From: a virus
Strand: one strand, 5' to 3'
IMG/VR virus record: IMGVR_UViG_3300042691_030418
Coordinates: 1 to 40,803 of that record
Length of the DNA stretch: 40,803 nt
The position numbers and the translations under genes are program-made. Every line of letters starts with the position of its first letter. Within the stretch, counting starts at the first letter, position 1. Shown here one piece after another: positions 34,229-40,803 of this stretch. Under the pieces are notes generated by a model, which was given only the letters and a program-made list of their open reading frames with translations, ran no database searches and was not told the origin of the DNA.

Positions 34229-35828
34229 GCTTCTTGCCCTGCTCGATGCCGAGGACGCGGCGGCTGAGGCCGAGGCGAAGGCGGCAGAGGCCGGGGGCTG
34301 GGAGGCGGAGGACGCGCGCTGCGCGGCGGACGCGCTCCACTGGTTCGACCGCTGGGTTTACACCTACGACCCGCGCCTCATCGGCAAGAAGGACGCCAAT
34401 GGGGCGCCGCTCTCGCCCTTCGTCCCGTTCCGACTGTATCCGAAGCAGCGCGAGGCGGTCCTCTGGCTGATCCGACAGATCGAGGCGGGTGAGGAGGGTT
34501 TGTGGGAGAAGTCCCGCGACACCGGCGCCACCTACATCGTCGCAGGCGTGTTCTTGTGGTTCTGGAAGTATAGGCCCGGGTTCAAAGGCACCTTCGGTTC
34601 CCGCGTCGAAGACTTGGTGGACAAAAAGGACAACCCCGACAGCATCTTCGCGAAGCTTCGGATCATGCTCTACCGGCTGCCGCCACAGTTGATGCCGCCA
34701 GGGTTCAATCCTGCCCAGCACGACAACTATATGCGCCTCGTGAACCCCGCCAACGACGCGGTGATCTCAGGGGAGGGCGGTAAGAACATGGGTCGGGGTG
34801 GTCGCTCGACCGCCTACTGCCTGGACGAGGCCGCGTTCGTGGAGAACGCCGAGACAGTCGAAGCCGCCCTGTCGGGGAACTCCGACTGCATCCTGTGGGT
34901 CTCGTCCGTCAATGGGATGGGGAACCTGTTCGCCCGCAAGCGGCACTCGGTCCTCAAGCCGCACCAGATATTCCGAATGCACTGGCGGGACGACCCGCGA
35001 AAGACCGAGGAGTGGGCGCGCGCCAAGGAGGCCAGCTACACCAACCCGGCCACCTGGGCGTCGGAGTACGACATCGACTACAGCGCCTCGGTTGAGGGCA
35101 TCTGTGTGCCCGCGAAGTGGGTGGAGGCGTGCAAGCGCCTTGCCACCCTGGTTCCCAACCTTCCGCGGTTCAACGCTGGAGTCCTGGGGTTGGACGTGGG
35201 CGCCGGGAAAGCCAAGTCGGTTGCCGTCCCGCGCCACGGTCCCATCGTCGCGGCCCCACAAAGCCGCAGCGAGCCTGATACGACCGGGACTGCCCACTGG
35301 GCGCTTGCCTTGGCGCGGGAAACCCGCTGCGACCTGTTGAACTATGATGCCCCGGGCGTCGGCGCCGGGGTGGCCTCCACCCTCATGCACGCGGAGACCG
35401 CCGACCTCGACATTCAGGGTGTCAACACCGGCCTCCCACCCTCGGACAACCTCTGGCCGGACGGTCGCACGTCCGCCGAGACCTTCGGCAACTGGAAAGC
35501 GGAACTCTGGTGGATGGTCCGCATGGCCGCCCAGCGCACCGCCGAACACGTTGCGTTCGTGGAAGGCCGCGACGGCGGTGTCCAGCACCCGCTCGACGAA
35601 CTGCTGGCACTGCCCTCGGGCGACCCGGAAAGCGATGCCCTGACCTTCCAGCTTTCCCTTGTGAAGTGGGGGCGGAACGAGCGCGGCAAGATCGTCATCG
35701 AAACCAAAGAGCAGCTTCGCCGACGCGGCATCGCCTCCCCCGACCATGCCGACGCGCTCGTCCTGACCTGGGCCGAGCATCGGCAGGCGGTTCCGGCGGC
35801 TGCGTCCGGCTCCTACGGCTGGAGCTAG
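34203..35828 (+). CDS. Terminase large subunit
   Basis: 541 residues from GTG at 34203, which has GAGG about seven bases upstream. ATPase domain: Walker A-like EKSRDTGATY near residue 103, Walker B TAYCLDEAAF near 205. Nuclease domain: VLGLDVGAG with Asp near 330, NYDAPGVGAG and SPDHADALVLTW near the C-terminus provide acidic metal ligands. It pumps DNA into the head and cuts the concatemer. The N-terminus (first 45 residues) is Ala/Glu-rich and likely flexible. Confidence 0.92.
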   Translation: MLSEAEELELLALLDAEDAAAEAEAKAAEAGGWEAEDARCAADALHWFDRWVYTYDPRLIGKKDANGAPLSPFVPFRLYPKQREAVLWLIRQIEAGEEGLWEKSRDTGATYIVAGVFLWFWKYRPGFKGTFGSRVEDLVDKKDNPDSIFAKLRIMLYRLPPQLMPPGFNPAQHDNYMRLVNPANDAVISGEGGKNMGRGGRSTAYCLDEAAFVENAETVEAALSGNSDCILWVSSVNGMGNLFARKRHSVLKPHQIFRMHWRDDPRKTEEWARAKEASYTNPATWASEYDIDYSASVEGICVPAKWVEACKRLATLVPNLPRFNAGVLGLDVGAGKAKSVAVPRHGPIVAAPQSRSEPDTTGTAHWALALARETRCDLLNYDAPGVGAGVASTLMHAETADLDIQGVNTGLPPSDNLWPDGRTSAETFGNWKAELWWMVRMAAQRTAEHVAFVEGRDGGVQHPLDELLALPSGDPESDALTFQLSLVKWGRNERGKIVIETKEQLRRRGIASPDHADALVLTWAEHRQAVPAAASGSYGWS

Positions 35829-35840
35829 AGGGGGAACCGG

Positions 35841-37319
35841 ATGGAGAAGCGGGACGATCCGTCCAACCCGTCCGGCGCCTATGCCCGGATGAGCGCGGTG
35901 CGCGAGCGGGTGGGGGACATTCTGGAAGGCCCGGACGCGATCCGCGCCAAGGGGCAGACCTACCTCCCGAAATACGAGAGCGAGGACGCGAACGAGTATA
36001 AGCGCCGCCTCACCCAGGCGCCGTGGCTCCCGGAGTTCGAGGACATCCTGGGCGGCCTTGCGTCCAAGCCCTTCACCAAGGACATCACCCTCGCGGACGG
36101 CGCCTCCTCGGAGATCGTGGCGCTTGCCGAGGACATCGATGGGCGCGGGAACAACCTCACCGCCTTCGCCCGCCCGACCTTCCGCAGCGGTATCGCGTTC
36201 GGGATGGTCGGCATCTTGGTCGACAACACCGGCACCGGCACAGCCCGGACGCGGGCCGAGGAGCGCCGGGCTGGCGTCCGGCCCTATTGGCTGGCCCTGT
36301 CCGCCGACGACATCATCGACCTCAAGACCGCCTTCGTGGGTGGCCGCGAGGTCGCCTACCACGTCCGCCTCAAGGAGAGCGTCGTGGTCCGCGACGGCTA
36401 CGACGAGCGGGTCGAGGACCGCATCCGGGAACTCAACCGCGACCCGGCCTATAGCCCACGCGGCGACATTGTGGCCCTGGGCCCCCCCACCTGGGCGCTG
36501 CATCGCGCCGAGCGGAACAACGAGGGTGAGCAAGTCTGGGTCAAGATTGACGAGGGCGCCTTCGCCCCCCTGGACGAGATTCCCCTGGCCCTGTTCTGGA
36601 CCGGCGACCGCAAGGGCTCGCAGGAGGTGCAATCGCCCCTCGCCGCCCTGGCCGACAAGCAGATCGAACTCTACCGAGCCCTCAGCCGGAAGGACGAGGC
36701 TTACACCAAGGCCGGGTTCCCCATGCTCACCGCCAATGGCCTGCGCCCCCCGGCCAAGGGTGAGGAGAAGCTGATGACCGGCCCCGGGCGCGTCCTCTAC
36801 GCCCCGGCCCCGAACGCCTCGTGGGACTACATTCAGCCCGAGCCGGATATCCTCAAGGAACTCCGCGCCGAGGTTGAGGCCACGCGGGACGATATGCGCC
36901 GCCTCGGCCTGCAGCCGCTCATGCCGAAGTCCGGCGGGGTCACGGCGACCGCCTCGGCCATCGACGGTGCCCGCGCGCAGTCCGCCGTCCAGACCTGGGC
37001 GCTGGCCTTCAAGGACGTGCTTGAGCAGGCGCTCGTCTACACCGCCCGCTGGATCGGCCAGGAGCCGAACGTCGAGGTCTCGATCCATACCGACTTCCTG
37101 GCGGGCATCACCTCGCAGCCGAGCCTCGATGCTCTGGCGAAGGCGCGGGAGGCCAAAGACCTCAGCCGCATCGCCTACCTCACCGGCCTGATCCGCCTGG
37201 GCGTCCTGCCCGGCGACTTCGACATGGAAGCCGACGAGGCGCTGATCGCGACCGAACTGGAGGGCCTGGAGCCCGAGGAGACACCCCCGGAACAGGGCGA
37301 GGAGCCCCCGGAGGACTGA
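35841..37319 (+). CDS. Portal protein, DUF4055 type
   Basis: 492 residues, 12 bases after the terminase. YARMSAVRERVGDILEGPDAIRAKGQTYLPKYESEDANEYKRRLTQAPW and GLASKPFTKDI are characteristic of DUF4055 proteins, now regarded as phage portals. The stem region includes SALAALADKQIELYRALSRKDEAYTKAGFPML. The acidic tail (LEGLEPEETPPEQGEEPPED) is common. Forms the dodecameric channel for DNA entry. Confidence 0.85.
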   Translation: MEKRDDPSNPSGAYARMSAVRERVGDILEGPDAIRAKGQTYLPKYESEDANEYKRRLTQAPWLPEFEDILGGLASKPFTKDITLADGASSEIVALAEDIDGRGNNLTAFARPTFRSGIAFGMVGILVDNTGTGTARTRAEERRAGVRPYWLALSADDIIDLKTAFVGGREVAYHVRLKESVVVRDGYDERVEDRIRELNRDPAYSPRGDIVALGPPTWALHRAERNNEGEQVWVKIDEGAFAPLDEIPLALFWTGDRKGSQEVQSPLAALADKQIELYRALSRKDEAYTKAGFPMLTANGLRPPAKGEEKLMTGPGRVLYAPAPNASWDYIQPEPDILKELRAEVEATRDDMRRLGLQPLMPKSGGVTATASAIDGARAQSAVQTWALAFKDVLEQALVYTARWIGQEPNVEVSIHTDFLAGITSQPSLDALAKAREAKDLSRIAYLTGLIRLGVLPGDFDMEADEALIATELEGLEPEETPPEQGEEPPED

Positions 37320-37353
37320 GTGTTGCCGTGGTCGTGGAAGCGGCCCGGCGCCC

Positions 37354-37389
37354 GGGGTGGATGCCCCACTAGCACGCGGTGGATGCCGC
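37354..37389 (+). promoter_or_regulatory. Two hairpins with TGGATG loops before the scaffold gene
   Basis: GGGG-TGGATG-CCCC at 37354-37367 and GCGG-TGGATG-CCGC at 37376-37389. The stems differ but pair perfectly and the loop is identical. They end 13 bases before the scaffold ATG. A similar hairpin occurs before the coat gene. Confidence 0.55.
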
Positions 37390-37402
37390 AGAAGGACCAG
37401 CG

Positions 37403-38182
37403 ATGAAGCTCAAGACCCTTGAGATTGACGGGAAGACCTATGCCGAGGTCAGCGCGGACGGAAAGCCGCTTTACACCGGCGACGACGGCAAGGAGATCGC
37501 CTTCGATGCCGTAGCGACCAACACCAGCCTCCGAACGCTCCGTGGCGAGGCCCAGGGCCACCGCGAGGCCAAGGAAGCCGCCGAGCGGGCGCTCAAGGCA
37601 TTCGAGGGCATCGAAGACCCAGCCGCCGCCCGTAAGGCGCTGGAGACCATGGCGAACCTCGACGCAAAGAAGCTGATCGACGCGGGCGAGGTTGAGCGGG
37701 TCAAGACCGAGGTCGCCAAGGGCTACGAGACCAAGCTGGCCGCCGAGACCGACCGCGCGAGCAAGCTCGAGCAGGCGCTCTACGCCGAGAAGATCGGCGG
37801 CGCCTTCGCCCGCTCCCCGCTGATCGTGGGGGACAACGCGAAACTCGCCATCCCGGCGGACCTCGTGCAGTCCCGCTTTGGCACACAGTTCAAGATCGAG
37901 GACGGCAACGTCGTCGCCTACGACGGCCAGGGGAACCGCATCTACTCGCGCGGCAACCCCTCCCAGTTCGCCAGCTTCGATGAGGCGCTGGAAATCATCA
38001 TCGACGCCTATCCCCACAAGGACTCGATCCTCAAGGGGACCGGCGCGGCGGGTTCCGGCGCCCCGCCCCCCGGTGGTGGTGGCAGTGGCTCCAAGCAGAT
38101 GAAGCAGTCCGAATTCAACGCCCTCTCGCCCAAGGACCGCGCTGCGCGGATGGCGGACGGCGTCAAGCTCGTGGACGGCTAA
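37403..38182 (+). CDS. Head scaffolding-type protein
   Basis: 259 residues from ATG at 37403 (AAGGA six bases upstream). N-terminus LKTLEIDGKTYAEVSADGKPLY is a small beta domain; residues about 50-140 are a charged helical/coiled-coil region (REAKEAAERALKAF, KTEVAKGYETKLAAETDRASKLEQAL); then FDEALEIIIDAYPHKDSILKGTGAAGSGAPPPGGGGSG, a helical end and flexible Gly-rich linker. Such proteins between portal and coat act as internal scaffolds. Inferred from order and coiled coil. Confidence 0.75.
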   Translation: MKLKTLEIDGKTYAEVSADGKPLYTGDDGKEIAFDAVATNTSLRTLRGEAQGHREAKEAAERALKAFEGIEDPAAARKALETMANLDAKKLIDAGEVERVKTEVAKGYETKLAAETDRASKLEQALYAEKIGGAFARSPLIVGDNAKLAIPADLVQSRFGTQFKIEDGNVVAYDGQGNRIYSRGNPSQFASFDEALEIIIDAYPHKDSILKGTGAAGSGAPPPGGGGSGSKQMKQSEFNALSPKDRAARMADGVKLVDG

Positions 38183-38207
38183 GGCCGCCCCCCTAAATTG
38201 CCGTGGC

Positions 38208-38242
38208 GCCGGATGGGCCTCGGTGCACGGGTCGGATGACCC
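38208..38242 (+). promoter_or_regulatory. GGATG-loop hairpins before the coat gene
   Basis: GGGT-CGGATG-ACCC at 38229-38242 and a weaker GCC-GGATG-GGC at 38208-38218. The paired base G:C of the 37354 hairpin is T:A here, so the stem is maintained although the sequence changed. Confidence 0.5.
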
Positions 38243-38306
38243 ACCATCAACCCCGACCCTAAACGCGGCCTCGTCCTGACGCCGCCCAGCACATGGAGCT
38301 ATCCCT

Positions 38307-39452
38307 ATGACCAACGTCCTGACCCCGCTTGCCCCGACCCTGTTCACCGCTGCGCGTGACGTGCAGAACGAGCCTTGGGGTGTCGTCGGCGCCATCAACA
38401 CCGACTTCGATGACAAGGGTGTCGCGGTCGGTGATGCCGTGTCGGTGGACGTCGCGCCCGTCCGCGCCGCCTCCAACTTCACCCCGGCGAACGTGCCCTC
38501 TCAGGGTGCAAGCGCCACGGCGCAGAAGATCGACGTTACCATCACCAAGTCCCGGAAGGTCGATTGGCACCTGACCGGCGAGCAAATCCGCTCGCTGGAA
38601 AACGGTGGCATTCGCGAGGACTGGGTGCGGCAGCTCGTCCTCCAGGGTATGCGGACGCTCCGGAACGAGGCCGAGGTGGACGCCGCCCTAGCGGCCAAGC
38701 TGGGCGCCTCCCGTGCCTTCGGCACCTCGGGCACCACGCCCTTTGTCTCCGACCTCCAGGCGCTCACCAACGCCCGCAAGATTATGGTGGATAACGGCGC
38801 CCCGATGGCCGAGGCGAGCATGGTGTTCGACACGAACGCCGGTCTCAACCTCCGCAACCTGGGCATCTTCCAGCAGATGCAGCAGCAGGGCTCTGAGCAG
38901 CCCCGCCGGACCGGCAACTTCGGCCAGGAGATGGGGTTCACCCTGCTCGAAAGCGCGGGCATCGGTCTTCATACGGCGGGCACGGCCTCGGGCGCGACCA
39001 CGAACAACGCGGGTTACGCGGTAGGCTCCACCGTCCTTACGCTGGCCTCGGCGGGCACCGGGACCATCCTGGCCGGGGACGTGATCACGTTGGCCACTGA
39101 CCCGAACAAGTATGTGGTCGTGTCCGGGGACACCGACGTGTCGAACGGTGGCACCATCACCATCGCGGAGCCCGGCCTTCGGGTCGCCATTCCCACGGCC
39201 ACGCGGGCGATCACGATGAACACCTCCTACACCGCCAACCTGTTCTTCGAAAAGTCGGCCATCGTGGGCGTCATGCGTCCCCCGCTGATGCCCGCCAACC
39301 CGACGATCACGCAGCAGTTGGTCTCGGACGCGCGGGGCATGACCTACCTCATGCTCGACATCGCGCAGTACGGCCAGCGCACCTGGGAACTCCACCTCGC
39401 CTGGGGCTTCCGGACCATCAACACCTTCGCGAGCGGCATTCTGCAGGGCTAA
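38307..39452 (+). CDS. Major capsid protein, P22 coat-like
   Basis: 381 residues. The N-terminus MTNVLTPLAPTLFTAARDVQNEPWGVVGAINTDF and the domain SVDVAPVRAASNFTPANVPSQGASATAQKIDVTITKSRKVDWHLTGEQ are typical of the P22 phage major capsid family (HK97 fold). VLTLASAGTGTILAGDVITLATDPNKYVVVSGD lies in an inserted domain like the P22 I-domain. The gene order terminase-portal-scaffold-coat is standard. Confidence 0.88.
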   Translation: MTNVLTPLAPTLFTAARDVQNEPWGVVGAINTDFDDKGVAVGDAVSVDVAPVRAASNFTPANVPSQGASATAQKIDVTITKSRKVDWHLTGEQIRSLENGGIREDWVRQLVLQGMRTLRNEAEVDAALAAKLGASRAFGTSGTTPFVSDLQALTNARKIMVDNGAPMAEASMVFDTNAGLNLRNLGIFQQMQQQGSEQPRRTGNFGQEMGFTLLESAGIGLHTAGTASGATTNNAGYAVGSTVLTLASAGTGTILAGDVITLATDPNKYVVVSGDTDVSNGGTITIAEPGLRVAIPTATRAITMNTSYTANLFFEKSAIVGVMRPPLMPANPTITQQLVSDARGMTYLMLDIAQYGQRTWELHLAWGFRTINTFASGILQG

Positions 39453-39478
39453 CACCCCTTGGCCATGCAGAGACCGGG

Positions 39479-39549
39479 ACAGGGGGGGCTCACGCCCCTC
39501 CTGTTCTCTCGCAGGCGCCCGCGCAGGGGGCTCCTCCGTGAGAACAGGA
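39479..39549 (+). promoter_or_regulatory. Leader with two mutually exclusive RNA stems
   Basis: Stem 1: 39479-39504, 10 or 11 bp, CAGGGGGGGC/GCCCCTCCTG with a 4-base loop. Stem 2: TCCTGTTCTC at 39499-39508 pairs with GAGAACAGGA at 39540-39549 (10 bp). The base segment 39499-39504 is shared, so both cannot form. It lies between the coat gene and the next gene. Confidence 0.6.
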
Positions 39550-39575
39550 CGACCTTCCAACCCCAGGAGACCACC

Positions 39576-39905
39576 ATGCCAAACACCATCCCGTCCGTTC
39601 GCGTTGTTTCCACCCATCCCGCGAGCCAGGGCGCATTCGTGGAAATCAACGAGAGCGACTTCGATGAGGCGGTTCACACCCTCTACGTCGACCCGCTGGA
39701 CCATGACGGCGACGGCGAGCGGGGCGGCAGCGAACACGGCCACGGTCTGACCAAGAGCGAGATCATCGCTGATCTGGAGGCGATGGCGGTCCCCTACGAC
39801 CCGCGCGCCGTTAAGGCCGACCTCCTGGCCCTGCGGAACGCGGCCCGCGCCGAGCGCGATGCGGCGCCGGTCCCCGAGGTGGTTGACCCGGCGCCGACCG
39901 CGTGA
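39576..39905 (+). CDS. Head-region protein with HeH/LEM-like C-terminus
   Basis: 109 residues from the ATG at 39576, with AGGAGACC upstream. The first half is acidic (ESDFDEAVHTLYVDPLDHDGDGERGG). Residues about 58-90, LTKSEIIADLEAMAVPYDPRAVKADLLALRNAARA, match the HeH/LEM-type small helical domain frequent in phage head proteins. Could decorate or stabilise the capsid. Confidence 0.7.
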   Translation: MPNTIPSVRVVSTHPASQGAFVEINESDFDEAVHTLYVDPLDHDGDGERGGSEHGHGLTKSEIIADLEAMAVPYDPRAVKADLLALRNAARAERDAAPVPEVVDPAPTA

Positions 39906-40363
39906 GCCAAACCTGCAACGCGAAGGACGACCCGCGCAATCGGGTCGTCTGGATTGACCGGGGCTGGCAGCCGGTGGAGATCGGCTTTTGTCCCTCCAAG
40001 GCGGCGTGGAAACACCATGCCCGGTCGATGGGCCTCAAGGACTTGCCCTATCCGACCAACGCGGCAACGAGCACGCGCTTCACGAAGCCGGGCGCCGACC
40101 GGGTTATCGTGACGCTTGGCAAGCAGGCCGACGAACCCGGGCGCTCGCGCGTCGAGATAGCCGGGCTCCTATGCCACGAGGCCACCCACGTCTGGCAGGC
40201 GGTCCGCGAGGCGATGAACGACCCCGGGCAACCGTCCGTCGAGTTTGAAGCCTACGCCATGCAGGCCATCTTCCAGGGCCTCTATCAGGCGTGGCTCGAT
40301 ACCCGGGCGCCGCCGGAACTGCTGGCGCGGGGCGCAACGCGGGAGGTGACCACCGATGGCTGA
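39902..40363 (+). CDS. Neck-region HExxH protein, putative zinc metallopeptidase fold
   Basis: 153 residues from GTG in a GTGA overlap. Contains LLCHEATHVWQ, a perfect HExxH zinc motif, around residues 96-103, and a downstream Glu in QPSVEFEAYAM that could be the third ligand, giving a HExxH...E arrangement. Start: SQTCNAKDDPRNRVVWIDRGWQP. It may be an active peptidase or only a structural relative. Its position between coat and connector genes suggests maturation or neck assembly. Confidence 0.65.
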   Translation: MSQTCNAKDDPRNRVVWIDRGWQPVEIGFCPSKAAWKHHARSMGLKDLPYPTNAATSTRFTKPGADRVIVTLGKQADEPGRSRVEIAGLLCHEATHVWQAVREAMNDPGQPSVEFEAYAMQAIFQGLYQAWLDTRAPPELLARGATREVTTDG

Positions 40364-40803
40364 CAACTACGGCACCGTCGCGGGGTTCCTGGCCTGGGCC
40401 TCGGTTCGCGCCAAGACTTACGCCGCCGACGACGCCACCATCCTGGCCGCCCTGGTCCGCTCGTCGGAGTATGTGGACGCCGCCTACATGGCCCAGTGGC
40501 AGGGCTTCAAGACCAACGGTCGCTCCCAGGTGCGCCAATGGCCCCGGGCGGGCGCCGCTGACCGCGAGGGCCTGACGCTCTCCTCGTCCGCCGTGCCGAT
40601 TGAGGTCGAGAACGCCACCTACGAGGGCGCCGACCGCGAGATTGTGGCGCCGGGCTCCCTGGCGGCGGACATCAAGCCCGGCGGCGGCATCATTCGCCGC
40701 GTCAAGGCGGGCAGCACCGAGGTCGAGTATGCAGCCGACACGGCCAACACCACGACCTTCACGCGGATCGACCAAGCCCTGTCGCCGCTGATCGGCGGGA
40801 CCA
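40356..40803 (+). CDS. Head-tail connector/adaptor, DnaT-like, 3' end cut by window edge
   Basis: Visible 149 residues from ATG at 40356, overlapping the upstream stop by eight bases. ADNYGTVAGFLAWASVRAKTY, then LAALVRSSEYVDAAYMAQWQGFKTNGRSQVRQWPRAGA resembles DnaT-like/gp6 head-tail adaptors, in which the central helices pack into a ring under the portal. The rest continues outside the window. Confidence 0.7.
   Translation, partial: MADNYGTVAGFLAWASVRAKTYAADDATILAALVRSSEYVDAAYMAQWQGFKTNGRSQVRQWPRAGAADREGLTLSSSAVPIEVENATYEGADREIVAPGSLAADIKPGGGIIRRVKAGSTEVEYAADTANTTTFTRIDQALSPLIGGT

Noticed and set aside
34767-37088. A 773-codon open frame on the minus strand opposite terminase and portal genes
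   Set aside because: It is antisense to two clearly recognisable genes; long antisense frames are expected at this G+C content. Its translation is rich in Gly, Arg and Val with no domain.
38270-38300. A possible hammerhead ribozyme core near CTGACG before the coat gene
   Set aside because: The conserved CTGANGA and GAAA elements and three helices around them could not be found.
37175-38482. A 435-codon minus-strand frame across the portal end, scaffold and coat start
   Set aside because: It overlaps three sound genes and two structured leaders, with no recognisable protein motif.
1-40803. CRISPR array, insertion sequence or transposase
   Set aside because: No regularly spaced direct repeats of CRISPR size, no transposase-like protein, and no terminal inverted repeats with target duplications were seen.

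Overview
The window is about 41 kb of very GC-rich DNA (roughly two thirds G+C by eye) from a temperate tailed phage or a prophage. It is packed with phage genes, many overlapping by 4 bases at ATGA or GTGA. The protein families (small Cro-like regulator at 20986, 69-aa lysis-region protein at 5327, P22-type coat, DUF4055 portal, 154-aa protein at 14810) look most like phages of Alphaproteobacteria; that host assignment is inference. The left edge cuts into a tail gene and the right edge into a head-tail connector gene. The rest of the tail module is outside the window.

Layout. (1) 1-6930, rightward: distal tail/fibre proteins including three tandem paralogues, a fibre-tail adaptor, membrane proteins and an M15 peptidase endolysin, closed by a strong terminator. 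(2) 6992-11077, leftward: small accessory genes, several preceded by the same hairpin plus Shine-Dalgarno module. (3) 11177-12822: attachment region made of the 5' part of a tRNA-Thr(TGT) with its own promoter and flanking 23-bp repeats, then a tyrosine integrase and an excisionase-like gene. (4) 12819-20106, leftward early operon: Lar-like protein, DUF4031 protein, C5 cytosine methyltransferase, regulators, HNH nuclease, Bet/RecT recombinase, Gp157-like protein and small ORFs. (5) 20107-21234: immunity region with a leftward repressor whose S24-like domain has Ala where the catalytic Ser should be, a divergent Cro-like gene, and paired operators on both sides. (6) 22090-28503, rightward early operon: regulators (HTH, mini-TetR, LexA-type winged helix), VRR-NUC nuclease, a TGT-like protein, DnaB helicase, a YdaU-type replication protein and a NusG-like protein. 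(7) 28658-32522, rightward: ParB-like protein, DpdA-like transglycosylase, a methyltransferase, QueD-like, QueE and FolE, which together form a 7-deazaguanine DNA-modification operon without QueC. (8) 32654-33613, leftward: DUF932 gene. (9) 33746 to the end, rightward: terminase, portal, scaffold, coat and neck genes.

How it fits together. A 14-bp sequence, CGGT-N6-ACCG, occurs at least eight times, always in promoter-like gaps: two copies left of the repressor gene, two between repressor and Cro, one before the DUF6011 gene, one before the DNA-modification operon, and two between the DUF932 gene and terminase. I infer that the single repressor silences early, DNA-modification and packaging genes together in the lysogen. 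Replication appears to rely on the host polymerase with phage DnaB and a YdaU-like initiator, with Bet recombination. Host restriction is probably countered by 7-deazaguanine modification, cytosine methylation and a Lar-like protein.

The most unusual points are the QueC-less modification operon with an embedded methyltransferase, a second TGT-like protein elsewhere, the dispersed operator regulon, an attP built from the 5' part of a tRNA with a phage-supplied promoter, and several families of structured leader RNAs.
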